From: Candidatus Phytoplasma ziziphi
GTDB lineage: Bacteria; Bacillota_I; Bacilli_A; Acholeplasmatales; Acholeplasmataceae
DNA length: 64,000 bases
Assembly: GCF_003640545.1 (NCBI RefSeq)
Contig: NZ_CP025121.1
Span: forward strand, 434,001 to 498,000
Reading direction: 5' to 3'
Within the stretch, counting starts at the first letter, position 1. Each line of letters starts with the position of its first letter. The notes below the pieces were generated by a model, which ran no database searches, had not been told where the DNA came from, and saw only the letters and a program-made list of their open reading frames with translations. Below are positions 10,601 to 18,531 of this stretch, one piece after another. Both the position numbers and the translations under genes were made by a program.

Positions 10601-10996
10601 TTACAAGAAGCTATAATTACTTCTAAAGATTTCGAAGGAAAAGTTTTAGTTACTTATAATATTAAAACAACGCCTTCACAAATTATGCAACAAACTTTTC
10701 GATTAAGAGATGTTTTGAAAACAACAAAACTAGGAATTTTGGATGAAATTAATAATCAAATAATTATAGCGAAAATTAAAAATTTAAATCCTATTTTAGA
10801 TCAAAACAATCTTCAAGTGGATGGGATATTAAATCCTGAAGGCACTATTATAGTTTCTAAAGATTTCGAAGGAAAAGTTTCAGTTACTTTTGATATATTA
10901 GAACAACAAAATAAGAATAATTTGGCAAATTATATAATATTTATTATTATTTTTTTATTTGTATTTATTTTATTATTTTTAATTTATCTTTTATAA
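7619..10996 (+). CDS. Large repeat-rich surface protein (signal peptide, 13 repeats, C-terminal anchor)
   Basis: I do not recognise a named family. Residues 1-33 form a Sec signal peptide (Lys-rich start, Phe/Ile core, cleavage likely after AYA at 31-33). Residues 34-135 are unique. Residues 136-1101 are thirteen repeats, mostly 74 residues, each with a K-L-x-D-F-L-x-K-T-x-L-G start, a TII-x-K/Q-I-x-x-LNP helix and an F-E-G-K-V-x-VTY strand. Residues 1102-1125 are a membrane anchor ending almost at the stop. The topology matches phytoplasma Amp-type antigens: exported, anchored by the C terminus, repeats outside. The repeat pattern recalls repeats in Spiroplasma surface lipoproteins, but there is no lipobox cysteine. 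An adhesin or antigen role is inference. The start ATG follows AAAGGTAGCATCATAAATT. Confidence 0.85.
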   Translation: MIKNKNYKLINLKYFFYFIIFIFFVCIQSVAYAEKTYNFDLLSRNDFSSPKINDLKQFLINQINQKRILVDDKDKTLFLKNMSLAKIIDKSSNFPSDASFFMPGNKYYFVLGIPPLVRSNDNLLQKYKFSFIYENRFSKILKITNLGTFNDFNIQTIINQIKNLNPILNKNELRFDGIPNLQEAIITSKDFEGKVLVTYNIKKNTPQHSKLKDFLKKTELGILDEISIQTIINKIKNLNPMLNKNNLQVEKILSNREAIIFSQEFEGKVSVTYNIKKNTPQNSKLKDFLTKTELGNLDEISIQTIINKIKNLNPMLNQNNLQVEKILSNREAIIFSQEFEGKVSVTYNLKQNTPKITKLKDFLTKTELGTLDEISIQTIINKIKNLNPMLNKNNLQVETILSNREAIIFSQEFEGKVSVTYNLKQNTPQIPKLKDFLTKTELGTLDEISIQTIINKIKNLNPMLNKNNLQVETILSNREAIIFSQEFEGKVSVTYNLKQNTPQIPKLKDFLTKTELGTLDDFANQTIIDKIQKLNPNLNSKKLRFDGIPNLQEAIITSKDFEGKVLVTYNIKKNTPQHSKLKDFLKKTELGILDEISIQTIINKIKNLNPMLNKNNLQVEKILSNREAIIFSQEFEGKVSVTYNIKKNTPQNSKLKDFLTKTELGTLDEISIQTIINKIKNLNPMLNQNNLQVEKILSNREAIIFSQEFEGKVSVTYNLKQNTPKITKLNDFLTKTELGTLDEISIQTIIDKIKNLNPNLNSKNLRFDGIPNLEEAIITSKDFEGKVSVTYNIKKNTPKTLHLIDFLKKTELGTFNDFNIQTIINQIKNLNPILNKNELRFDGIPNLQEAIITSKDFEGKVLVTYNIKKNTPQHSKLKDFLKKTELGILDEISIQTIINKIKNLNPMLNKNNLQVEKILSNREAIIFSQEFEGKVSVTYHLKQNTPKIPKLKDFLTKTELGTLDEISIQTIINKIKNLNPILNKNELRFDEIPNLQEAIITSKDFEGKVLVTYNIKTTPSQIMQQTFRLRDVLKTTKLGILDEINNQIIIAKIKNLNPILDQNNLQVDGILNPEGTIIVSKDFEGKVSVTFDILEQQNKNNLANYIIFIIIFLFVFILLFLIYLL
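8024..10921 (+). repeat. Thirteen tandem ~222-bp coding repeats
   Basis: The array lies inside the surface protein gene. Twelve units are 222 bp and the twelfth is 234 bp. Two module types differ in the second half: type A reads L-R-F-D-x-I-P-N-L and ends SKDFEGKV, while type B reads L-Q-V-E-x-I-L-S-N-R-E and ends SQEFEGKV. Units 1, 6, 9, 10 and 12 are A-like, units 2-5, 7, 8 and 11 are B, and unit 13 is divergent. The type A sequence starting at 8138 recurs at 9248 and 10136, offsets of exactly 5 and 9 units. Confidence 0.95.
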
Positions 10997-11195
10997 AAAA
11001 TCAAAAATTTATTCTTAATTTTATTGATATGATAATTTTTAATTATTTTTTAATATTTTTTTGAAGCACTATATTAATTCCTAGTTAGTTTTCTTTTTTT
11101 ATTTTTTTTAAAATATTTTTTTAAAAGAATAAAAATCTATTTTAGACAGTTTTTGAAGCTGTTTTGAAAAAAAATTATTTTTTGTGATTTTTATG

Positions 11196-11224
11196 TTGAC
11201 AAATTGAAAAAAATAATTTAAACT
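11196..11224 (+). promoter_or_regulatory. Predicted sigma-70-type promoter of a short transcript
   Basis: TTGACA at 11196-11201, a 17-nt spacer, then TAAACT at 11219-11224 (four of six matches to TATAAT). The next open frame, gyrB, lies beyond two terminator-like hairpins, so the promoter would most simply drive a short non-coding RNA. Confidence 0.45.
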
Positions 11225-11230
11225 ATTAAT

Positions 11231-11340
11231 AATCATTTTTTTGAGAATCGCTTTTAGTGGTAATTTTGAAAAAAACTTTTATAACAGTCTCTTCCCATGC
11301 ATAATAAAAAAAGACTTTTTTAAAGTATTTTTTTATTATA
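11231..11340 (+). ncRNA. Candidate small RNA, unknown family
   Basis: A consensus-like promoter at 11196-11224 and a terminator-like hairpin at 11303-11337 would bound a transcript of about 110 nt. It contains no meaningful reading frame, and its middle part (about 11240-11300) is less A/T-monotonous than its surroundings. I looked for SRP RNA, RNase P and tmRNA core motifs and saw none. The remainder of the 10997-11713 gap is AT-rich with a second hairpin and no gene that I can see. Confidence 0.33.
11303..11337 (+). terminator. Terminator-like hairpin
   Basis: Bases 11303-11318 pair with 11322-11337 in a 16-bp stem with one mismatch and a 3-nt loop. The A-run on one side and T-run on the other would allow termination in either direction. 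Confidence 0.6.
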
Positions 11341-11546
11341 TGGATAATATTTTTAAATTTTTAATTAAATTTAATGTAGTAATTTTTTGAAATTTTTATT
11401 ATTGACGATTTTTATTAGGTTTTTTTCTATAATTTATTATTAAAAATCATCATAATATAATGAACATATTTAAAAATAGTTTTTATTAATATTAATTAAG
11501 TATTATTATTTATTAAAAAAATATTTAGAATAAAAATAAATAACGT

Positions 11547-11580
11547 AAAAACGCTAATTTTTATATAAATTAGCGTTTTT
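11547..11580. terminator. Strong bidirectional-type terminator before gyrB
   Basis: A perfect 14-bp stem (AAAAACGCTAATTT at 11547-11560 with 11567-11580), loop TTATAT, and T/A tracts on both flanks. It insulates gyrB from upstream transcription. Confidence 0.8.
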
Positions 11581-11582
11581 TA

Positions 11583-11591
11583 TGTTATAAT
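11583..11591 (+). promoter_or_regulatory. Extended -10 promoter for gyrB-gyrA
   Basis: TGTTATAAT matches the extended -10 consensus TG-N-TATAAT and follows immediately after the terminator stem. No good -35 box is visible, as expected for extended -10 promoters. The leader to gyrB would be about 115 nt. Confidence 0.5.
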
Positions 11592-11713
11592 GTTCTATAA
11601 ATGTTTTATATTGTTTTCAATTATGTTTTTTAATAAAAAAACATTTTATGATATAAAAAAATATTTAAATTTTTTTTAATCTAAAATTAAAATAGGAGAT
11701 TTCGAATTTATAA

Positions 11714-13627
11714 ATGACTAAAATTAAGAAATATAACGCTGACAGTATTCAAGTTTTAGAAGGATTAGAAGCTGTTAGGATAAGACCTGGTATGTATATC
11801 GGTTCTACTTCTGAAAAAGGTTTATACCATTTAGTTTGGGAGATTATAGATAATTCTATAGATGAATCATTAGCAGGTTTTGCTGACGAAATTAATTTAG
11901 AAATTTTAGATAATAATATTATTCGTATTTCCGATAACGGAAGAGGTATACCAGTCGATATCCATCCAAAAACTAATAAACCAGCTGTAGAAACTATTTT
12001 GACTACTTTGCATGCTGGCGGAAAATTCGATAATTCTTCTTATCAAATTTCTGGAGGATTACATGGAGTTGGAGCTTCTGTTGTAAATGCTCTTTCTTCT
12101 TGGTTTATTGTCGAAATTCATTTGAATAATGAAATATATTATCAAAAATATGAAAAAGGCACTCCAATCATTCCTTTAACTAAAAAAGGGTTCACAAATC
12201 AAAAAGGAACAATAATTACATTTACTCCTGATCCGACAATTTTTGAAATTATGGAAAATTTTAATTATAAATTAGATGTTTTAAAAGATAGAATGCAACA
12301 GATAGCTTTTTTGAACAAAAATATTAAATTAAACATTATTGATAGTAGAGTTCAACCAGTTCAAAAATTTAATTTTTATTATAAAGAAGGTGTTAAGGAA
12401 TATATTTTATACTTAAATCAGAATAAAAACACTTTAACTCAAATTTTTTATAAAGAATATTTTTCTAACAACATATTTTATGAAATTACTTTCCAATATA
12501 CAAATAAATATAACCAAAATATTTATTCTTTTGTTAATAATATTCCTACAAAGGAAGGCGGGACACACGAAGAAGGTTTTAAAATAGCTTTAAATAGGAT
12601 ATTAAATAAATATGCTAAAGATAAAAAAATATTAAAAAAAGAAACCAATTTAATTAGCGAAGATACTTTAGAAGGTATTACAGCTGTTATTTCTTTAAAA
12701 CATCCTAATCCATTATTTGAAGGTCAAACTAAAAATAAATTAGGCAGTCATGAAGTTAGGCAATTTATTTCTAAATCTTTTGGTGAATTTTTGGAAAGTC
12801 ATTTATTAGAAAATCCTCAAGAAGCTAAGCAAATAATAGATAAATGTTTATTATCTATGAAAGCTAGAATAGCTGCTAAAAAAGCACGTGAAATTACTAG
12901 AAAAAAAATGTCTTTAGACTTATTAAATTTTAATTCTAAATTAACTGATTGCTATACAAAAGATCCTATTTTATCTGAATTATATATTGTAGAGGGAGAT
13001 TCGGCGGGAGGTTCTGCTAAACAAGGAAGAGATTCTCAATTTCAAGCTATTTTACCATTAAGAGGTAAAATTATTAATGTAGAAAAATCTCATGCAGAAA
13101 AAGTTTTAAGTAATAATGAAATTGTCTCTTTAATACAAGCAATAGGAACAGGTATTGATAAAGAATTTAATTTAAGTAAAGCGCGTTATCATCGTATTAT
13201 TATAATGACAGATGCTGATGTCGACGGAGCTCATATTAGAACTTTAATTCTTACTTTCTTTTTTAGAAATTTAAAACCTTTAATTGAAAATGGTTATATT
13301 TATTTTGCGCAACCGCCTCTATACAAAGTAGAAAAAAATAAACAAATTAAATATTTTTATAATGAAAAAGATTATAAAGAATATAAAAACATCATTGAAA
13401 TTCAAAATAAAAAAATTTCTTCACAAAGATACAAAGGTTTAGGGGAAATGAATCCAGAACAACTTTGGGACACTACTATGGATCCGAAACACAGAACTTT
13501 ATTGAAAGTATGTTTGAAAGACGCTGTAGAAGCTGATAAAATTTTTGATAAATTAATGGGGAAACTTGTTTCTCAAAGAAAAAAATTTATTGAACAAAAC
13601 GCTTACAAAGCAAATATAGATATTTAA
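11714..13627 (+). CDS. gyrB: DNA gyrase subunit B
   Basis: ATPase subunit of gyrase, which introduces negative supercoils together with GyrA. The 637 residues carry the GHKL ATPase motifs EIIDNSIDE, DNGRGIPVD and GGLHGVGASVVNAL. The TOPRIM domain shows EGDSAGGSAKQGRD, PLRGKIINVEK and the metal-binding DADVDGAHIR. The C-terminal QRYKGLGEMNPEQLW signature is complete. AGGAG at about 11694 lies 15 nt before the ATG, rather far but with no competitor. gyrA follows after 29 bp. Confidence 0.97.
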   Translation: MTKIKKYNADSIQVLEGLEAVRIRPGMYIGSTSEKGLYHLVWEIIDNSIDESLAGFADEINLEILDNNIIRISDNGRGIPVDIHPKTNKPAVETILTTLHAGGKFDNSSYQISGGLHGVGASVVNALSSWFIVEIHLNNEIYYQKYEKGTPIIPLTKKGFTNQKGTIITFTPDPTIFEIMENFNYKLDVLKDRMQQIAFLNKNIKLNIIDSRVQPVQKFNFYYKEGVKEYILYLNQNKNTLTQIFYKEYFSNNIFYEITFQYTNKYNQNIYSFVNNIPTKEGGTHEEGFKIALNRILNKYAKDKKILKKETNLISEDTLEGITAVISLKHPNPLFEGQTKNKLGSHEVRQFISKSFGEFLESHLLENPQEAKQIIDKCLLSMKARIAAKKAREITRKKMSLDLLNFNSKLTDCYTKDPILSELYIVEGDSAGGSAKQGRDSQFQAILPLRGKIINVEKSHAEKVLSNNEIVSLIQAIGTGIDKEFNLSKARYHRIIIMTDADVDGAHIRTLILTFFFRNLKPLIENGYIYFAQPPLYKVEKNKQIKYFYNEKDYKEYKNIIEIQNKKISSQRYKGLGEMNPEQLWDTTMDPKHRTLLKVCLKDAVEADKIFDKLMGKLVSQRKKFIEQNAYKANIDI

Positions 13628-13656
13628 TTTATTAATATTAAAAAGGCGATTAAATT

Positions 13657-16182
13657 ATGTCAAATAAAATTAAAAAAAATGATTCTTTAAATAATTCGAA
13701 TTCTGATATTTCAGAAATAAATAATATAGGATCTGTTAAAGAAGTAAATATTAGTCGCGAAATGGAAAAATCTTTTTTAGATTATGCCATGAGTGTTATT
13801 GTTTCGAGAGCTTTACCAGAAATTCAAGATGGTTTGAAACCCGTTCAAAGAAGAATTATATATAGTATGAAAGAATTAGGTGTTTCCGCGCAATCTAGTT
13901 ACAAAAAAGCTGCTAGAATTGTCGGTGATGTTATGGGTAAATATCACCCTCATGGTGATAGTAGTATTTATGAAGCAATGGTAAGAATGGCACAAAATTT
14001 TAATTATCGTTATCCTTTAATTGATGGTCATGGTAACTTTGGTTCTATTGATGGAGATTCTGCTGCGGCAATGCGTTATACAGAAGTACGTATGTCTAAA
14101 ATAGCAATGGAATTAATTAAAGAAATAGATCAAAATACTATTGATTTTGTAGATAATTATGATGGAAGTGAAAAAGAACCAGTAATTCTTCCGACAAGTT
14201 TCCCTAATCTTTTAGTAAATGGAGCAACGGGTATAGCTGTAGGAATGGCTACTAATATTCCTTCTCATAATTTAGGCGAAGTCATTGATGCTTTGACCGC
14301 TTATATAAATAATAAAGAGATTTCTATTTCTGAATTAGCAAAATATATTAAAGGTCCTGATTTTCCTACTGGTGGAGAAATTTTAGAAGTTGATAAATTG
14401 CAAGAAACTTATGAAAAAGGAAGAGGAAAAATTATTATTCGTGCTAAAACGGATATTGTGACTTCTGAAAAAAATAAAAGTTCGATAATTATTACGGAAA
14501 TTCCTTATCAAATTAAAAAAAGTAATTTAATCAAAAATATTGTTTCTTTACATAAAAACAAAATTTTAGATGGAATTACAGATTTGAGAGATGAGTCTTC
14601 TAATCGCCAAGGTATTAAAATTGTTATTGATTTAAGAAAAGATATTAATCCTAAAATATTTTTAAATAATTTGTATAAACGTTCTCAAGTACAAGTATCT
14701 TTTCATTTTAATATGATTGTTTTAATTAATAAAAAACCTCAACTTGTTAATTTGAAACAAATTTTAGAAGCTTTTTTTTCTTTTAGAATAAATATAATTA
14801 ATCGCCAAAAACAATTTGAATTAAAAAATGCTTTAGCTAAAAAACATTTAATTCAATCAGCGGTAATTGTTTTAAATGATATTGATGACGCAATCGAATT
14901 AATAAAAAATTCTAGTAATGTAAAAGAAGCACGTGAAAAATTAATGCTAAAATATAATTTTGATGAAATTCAAAGTAAATATATTTTAGAGATGAGTTTA
15001 CAAAAAATAACAAATTTAGAAATAGAAAAAATAAAAATAGAAGAACAAAATTTAATTAAACAAATTTCAGAATGCGAAATTATTATTAATTCTCAAACTA
15101 AAAAAGAACAAATTCTTAAAAAAGAATTGTCACAATTAAAAAAAGTTTTCCAAGACGAAAGAAAAACTTTAATAAGAAAAGATATAGAAATTAATATATC
15201 TGAAGAAACTTTAATTCAAGAAAAAGCTATTCTTATTACTATTACTAATAAAGGTTACATCAAACGTTTAGATTTAGATACTTATAAAAAACAAAATAAA
15301 GGCGGAATTGGCGTTAGCGGAATTGTTATGAATGAAAATGATTTCGCGAAACATATAGTTATTACTTCTACTCATGATTATCAATTATTTTTTACAAACA
15401 AAGGAAAAGTTTACCGCATGAAGGGTTATGAAATACCTGATTATTCGCGCCAAGCCAAAGGCATACCACTTATAAATTTAGTTCCTTTAAGCGAAGGAGA
15501 ATTCTTGACTTCTGTTACAAGTATTAACCTTAATTCGAAACAAGAACATAATTATTTGGTTTTAATAACTAAAAAAGGTTTAATAAAAAGAAATAATATC
15601 GCAGATTATCAAAATATTCAAAGTAAAGGGAAAATAGCTTTCACTTTAAAAAATGATGATGAAGTTTTGACAGTTTTAAAAAGTTCAGGCGAACAAGATA
15701 TTATTATGGCGAGTTCTGATGGTAAAGCTATTCGTTTTAACGAAAAAACTATTAAAAAAACTAGTAGAATGGGCAGCGGAGTTATTGGAATGAAATTAAA
15801 TTCTGATGAAACTTTGATAGGAGCTACCATCGTTGAATCAGATAAACAAGATATTTTAGTTGTGACTGAATTAGGATATGGTAAGAAAAATAAAATTAAT
15901 GAATATAAAAATCAAAAAAGAGGTGGAAAAGGAATAAAAACTTTAAAAATTACTTCTAAAAATGGTAAAATTATTGCATTAAAAGCTGTCTTGAATGGTG
16001 AAGAATTAATTTTAATTTCTGATCGTGGTAAAATAATTCGATTAGTTAACAATAACAAAATTCCAACCCCTAAATCCAAAGTAACTCAAGGAAATAAATT
16101 AGTTAAATTAAAAGATACTGATAAATTATTTAATTTTGTTGTTATCAATAATAAAGATACAGAAAAAATAGATATTTTGTAA
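13657..16182 (+). CDS. gyrA: DNA gyrase subunit A
   Basis: DNA-cutting and rejoining subunit of gyrase, 841 residues. An N-terminal tail of about 30 Ser/Asn-rich residues precedes the usual core. The active-site tyrosine is Y141 in SAAAMRYTE. The quinolone region [12 protein letters not shown] keeps the serine that corresponds to S83 of Escherichia coli, with Glu at the position of D87, so no resistance change is visible. The C-terminal half shows repeated beta-pinwheel blades (for example [10 protein letters not shown] and KRGGKGIK). It is read with gyrB and closed by a terminator. Confidence 0.97.
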   Translation: MSNKIKKNDSLNNSNSDISEINNIGSVKEVNISREMEKSFLDYAMSVIVSRALPEIQDGLKPVQRRIIYSMKELGVSAQSSYKKAARIVGDVMGKYHPHGDSSIYEAMVRMAQNFNYRYPLIDGHGNFGSIDGDSAAAMRYTEVRMSKIAMELIKEIDQNTIDFVDNYDGSEKEPVILPTSFPNLLVNGATGIAVGMATNIPSHNLGEVIDALTAYINNKEISISELAKYIKGPDFPTGGEILEVDKLQETYEKGRGKIIIRAKTDIVTSEKNKSSIIITEIPYQIKKSNLIKNIVSLHKNKILDGITDLRDESSNRQGIKIVIDLRKDINPKIFLNNLYKRSQVQVSFHFNMIVLINKKPQLVNLKQILEAFFSFRINIINRQKQFELKNALAKKHLIQSAVIVLNDIDDAIELIKNSSNVKEAREKLMLKYNFDEIQSKYILEMSLQKITNLEIEKIKIEEQNLIKQISECEIIINSQTKKEQILKKELSQLKKVFQDERKTLIRKDIEINISEETLIQEKAILITITNKGYIKRLDLDTYKKQNKGGIGVSGIVMNENDFAKHIVITSTHDYQLFFTNKGKVYRMKGYEIPDYSRQAKGIPLINLVPLSEGEFLTSVTSINLNSKQEHNYLVLITKKGLIKRNNIADYQNIQSKGKIAFTLKNDDEVLTVLKSSGEQDIIMASSDGKAIRFNEKTIKKTSRMGSGVIGMKLNSDETLIGATIVESDKQDILVVTELGYGKKNKINEYKNQKRGGKGIKTLKITSKNGKIIALKAVLNGEELILISDRGKIIRLVNNNKIPTPKSKVTQGNKLVKLKDTDKLFNFVVINNKDTEKIDIL

Positions 16183-16202
16183 ATTAGTATTTTTTAATTT
16201 GT

Positions 16203-16260
16203 AAATAAAAAAATCATCTAAATAAATTTTTTAGAAAAATTAGTTGATTTTTTATTTTTT
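16203..16260 (+). terminator. Terminator after gyrA
   Basis: Bases 16203-16221 pair with 16240-16258 in a long A/T stem with a mismatch and flanking T-run, 20 bp after the gyrA stop. Confidence 0.7.
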
Positions 16261-16294
16261 TATATTAAAATAATTTATTAAGGTTTGGATAAAT

Positions 16295-16804
16295 ATGTAT
16301 TTTTCGAAAACAAAAAATTATTACAACATCATAACTTTTTCAAAAACTCAAACTAAGAATTTAGGGTTTTATTTGTGCCAAACAATTATTCAAAATTCTT
16401 TAAATAAAGAAAAAAAAAGATGTATTATTATCATTGAAGGAATAATAGGTTCCGGGAAAACAATTTTTACTAAAGGAATAGCGAAAAAATTAGGTATTAA
16501 AACTGAAGTTAAGAGCCCTACTTTTCTTTTATTAAAAACTCATCAAAATAAAAAACAAAAATTGCATCATTTAGATTTATACCGTCTTTTAGATGATAAA
16601 TATGATGGCGAAAAGCAAATGAAATGTTTTGCAATAGAAATAGAAGAATTATTGGAAAATACAGATGAAGGCGATATTGTAGTAATCGAGGCAAACCAAA
16701 ATATAATTTCTTTTTTTAATTATTGGGATTTTAGAATTCAAATTAAAGTTTTGAATAGTAAAAAAAGAGATATTTTAATAGAAAAAAATATTGATACATT
16801 GTAA
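16295..16804 (+). CDS. tsaE: tRNA t6A biosynthesis ATPase TsaE
   Basis: P-loop ATPase that works with TsaB and TsaD to place threonylcarbamoyl on A37 of ANN-decoding tRNAs. The Walker A is GIIGSGKT at 49-56. It is followed by the family-typical SPTFLL segment and H-x-DLYRL. At 169 residues it is normal in length. The usual G-D-L-G-A-G-K-T loop is altered but keeps the GKT core. tsaB follows 39 bp later and tsaD after that, a cluster that confirms the assignment. The tsaC partner gene is not in the window. Confidence 0.9.
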   Translation: MYFSKTKNYYNIITFSKTQTKNLGFYLCQTIIQNSLNKEKKRCIIIIEGIIGSGKTIFTKGIAKKLGIKTEVKSPTFLLLKTHQNKKQKLHHLDLYRLLDDKYDGEKQMKCFAIEIEELLENTDEGDIVVIEANQNIISFFNYWDFRIQIKVLNSKKRDILIEKNIDTL

Positions 16805-16843
16805 TATTGAATATCGAATATAAGAAAGTGATATTTTTCATAT

Positions 16844-17413
16844 ATGGTTTCTGATAAAATGAAAAAATATATTATTTTAGATGTTTCTACTAATGTTCAA
16901 ATAGTTATTTTGAGTACTTCTACAAACATTATTAGTATAGAAACTAATTTATTAAAACAAAATTTTGTTTCTGACATAATTCCTTTGATCTCTAGAATAT
17001 TAGAAAAAAATAATTTAAATTTAAAAGATTTATATGGTATTATTGTTGGAGTCGGTCCAGGTTCTTATATAGGGAGCAGATTAGCAGTTTTGACATCAAA
17101 AATTTTATCTTTAGAACTTAATATATCTTTATATGAAATAAGTAGTTTGTTGCTACTATCTAGCGGATATACACAAAAAATCAAAACTCCTAAGATTTAT
17201 GCGAAACGAAATTTTTTTTATAGTTTAAGTTTAAAAAATGAAGAAATTATTTTAGCCGAAAATATCTATGAAAAAGATTTTTTAGATAGTTTCGAAAATC
17301 ATTTTTTATTAGATAAAGATAATTTTAAAATATCTCCTTTAAAAATTTTGTTTTATATGAAAAAAGTAGAAAAACCTTCTTATTTAGTTCCTAATTATTA
17401 TATTCAATCTTGA
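16844..17413 (+). CDS. tsaB: tRNA t6A biosynthesis protein TsaB
   Basis: Inactive ASKHA-fold partner that dimerises with TsaD. The N-terminal YIILDVST strand and the VGVGPGSYIGSRLAV segment are typical of TsaB. At 189 residues it is shorter than many bacterial TsaB proteins (about 220-230), with loss in the C-terminal lobe. ATG 16844 is 12 nt after GAAAGTGA. A second in-frame ATG at 16859 gives the start MKKYIILD, more like other family members, so the start is uncertain. It ends in TGA, one of the signs of the standard stop code here. Confidence 0.85.
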   Translation: MVSDKMKKYIILDVSTNVQIVILSTSTNIISIETNLLKQNFVSDIIPLISRILEKNNLNLKDLYGIIVGVGPGSYIGSRLAVLTSKILSLELNISLYEISSLLLLSSGYTQKIKTPKIYAKRNFFYSLSLKNEEIILAENIYEKDFLDSFENHFLLDKDNFKISPLKILFYMKKVEKPSYLVPNYYIQS

Positions 17414-17470
17414 AATATAATTTGAATTTCGTTTTTAAAAAAAGAAAGAAGTTAGGTAATTGGCTATAAT

Positions 17471-18466
17471 ATGATTATTTTATCAATCGAAACTAGTTGT
17501 GATGAAACAAGTATTGCAGTTGTAAAAGATGGGAAAGATATTTTATCTAATGTGATTTTTTCTCAAATAAAATATCATCAAAAATTTGGTGGTGTAGTTC
17601 CAGAATTAGCTTCTCGTAAACATGTAGAAATTATTACTTTGGTTTTAGAAGAAGCTTTAAGAAAAGCTCAAATAAATCCTCGAGAAGTTGATTTGGTAGC
17701 TGTAACTCAAGGTCCCGGTTTAATCGGTTCTTTATTTGCTGGTGTTAATGCCGCAAACACTTTTGCTTATATTTATGACAAACCTTTAATAGGTGTTAAT
17801 CATTTGATAGGTCATATTTATGCTGCCCAAATAGAGAATGAAATAAAATTCCCTTCCTTAGTTCTTTTGATTTCAGGAGGACATACGGAATTATTTTATT
17901 TTAAGAATCACTTTCAAATTAAACAAATAGGTACCACTTTAGATGACGCAGTAGGTGAAATTTATGATAAAATCGCTAGAACTTTAAATTTAGGTTATCC
18001 TGGCGGCCCTATAATTGAAAAATTAGCATCAAAAGGAGAAGATTTATTTTCATTTTCGCGCCCTTATTTAAAAAATAAAAATTTAAATTTTAGCTTTTCA
18101 GGTTTAAAAAGCCAAATTATAAATTTTATTAATAAAAGAAAAGATATTGATTTGGATATTAATAGCGTTTGCGCTTCTTTTCAATCTAGTGTCGCAGATG
18201 TTTTAATAACAAAAACTAAAAGAGCTTTAAATTTATATCCTTCTAAAGATTTAATAATTGTAGGAGGAGTGGCTTCTAATCAATTTTTAAAAAATCAATT
18301 TAAAAATTATTTTCCAGAATTAAGATTGATTATACCTTCTCCTACATATTGTACTGATCAAGCAGCTATGATCGGAGTTGCTGCTTATTATCAAAATATA
18401 TTTGGCTCCTCTAAAGGGCAGAAGAAATATAATTTAACAGGGAATCCTGATTTATCTATAGGATAA
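17471..18466 (+). CDS. tsaD: tRNA N6-adenosine threonylcarbamoyltransferase
   Basis: Catalytic subunit of t6A synthesis, 331 residues. The N-terminal [12 protein letters not shown] motif, [12 protein letters not shown], and the metal-binding H111/H115 in [10 protein letters not shown] are intact. The glycine-rich [10 protein letters not shown] and LGYPGGP loops and C-terminal GGVASNQFL and CTDQAAMIG motifs complete the ASKHA core. It lies 57 bp after tsaB. No rimI acetyltransferase gene is present, although it often sits in this cluster in other bacteria. Confidence 0.96.
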   Translation: MIILSIETSCDETSIAVVKDGKDILSNVIFSQIKYHQKFGGVVPELASRKHVEIITLVLEEALRKAQINPREVDLVAVTQGPGLIGSLFAGVNAANTFAYIYDKPLIGVNHLIGHIYAAQIENEIKFPSLVLLISGGHTELFYFKNHFQIKQIGTTLDDAVGEIYDKIARTLNLGYPGGPIIEKLASKGEDLFSFSRPYLKNKNLNFSFSGLKSQIINFINKRKDIDLDINSVCASFQSSVADVLITKTKRALNLYPSKDLIIVGGVASNQFLKNQFKNYFPELRLIIPSPTYCTDQAAMIGVAAYYQNIFGSSKGQKKYNLTGNPDLSIG

Positions 18467-18531
18467 TCACAAAATATAAAATATATTTTATTTAAAAATT
18501 TACTGATAAAATAAGTGAGGTTATTTAATAA

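Noticed and set aside
8024-10921. Regular repeats considered as a CRISPR-like array
   Set aside because: The units are contiguous 222-bp coding modules in one open frame, with no spacers and no cas genes nearby.
10997-11713. Origin of replication near gyrB
   Set aside because: No DnaA-box cluster and no dnaA or dnaN gene is visible. gyrB-gyrA alone does not mark the origin.
13657-16182. Quinolone-resistance change in GyrA
   Set aside because: The serine of HPHGDS is retained and Glu at the next key site is a normal variant.
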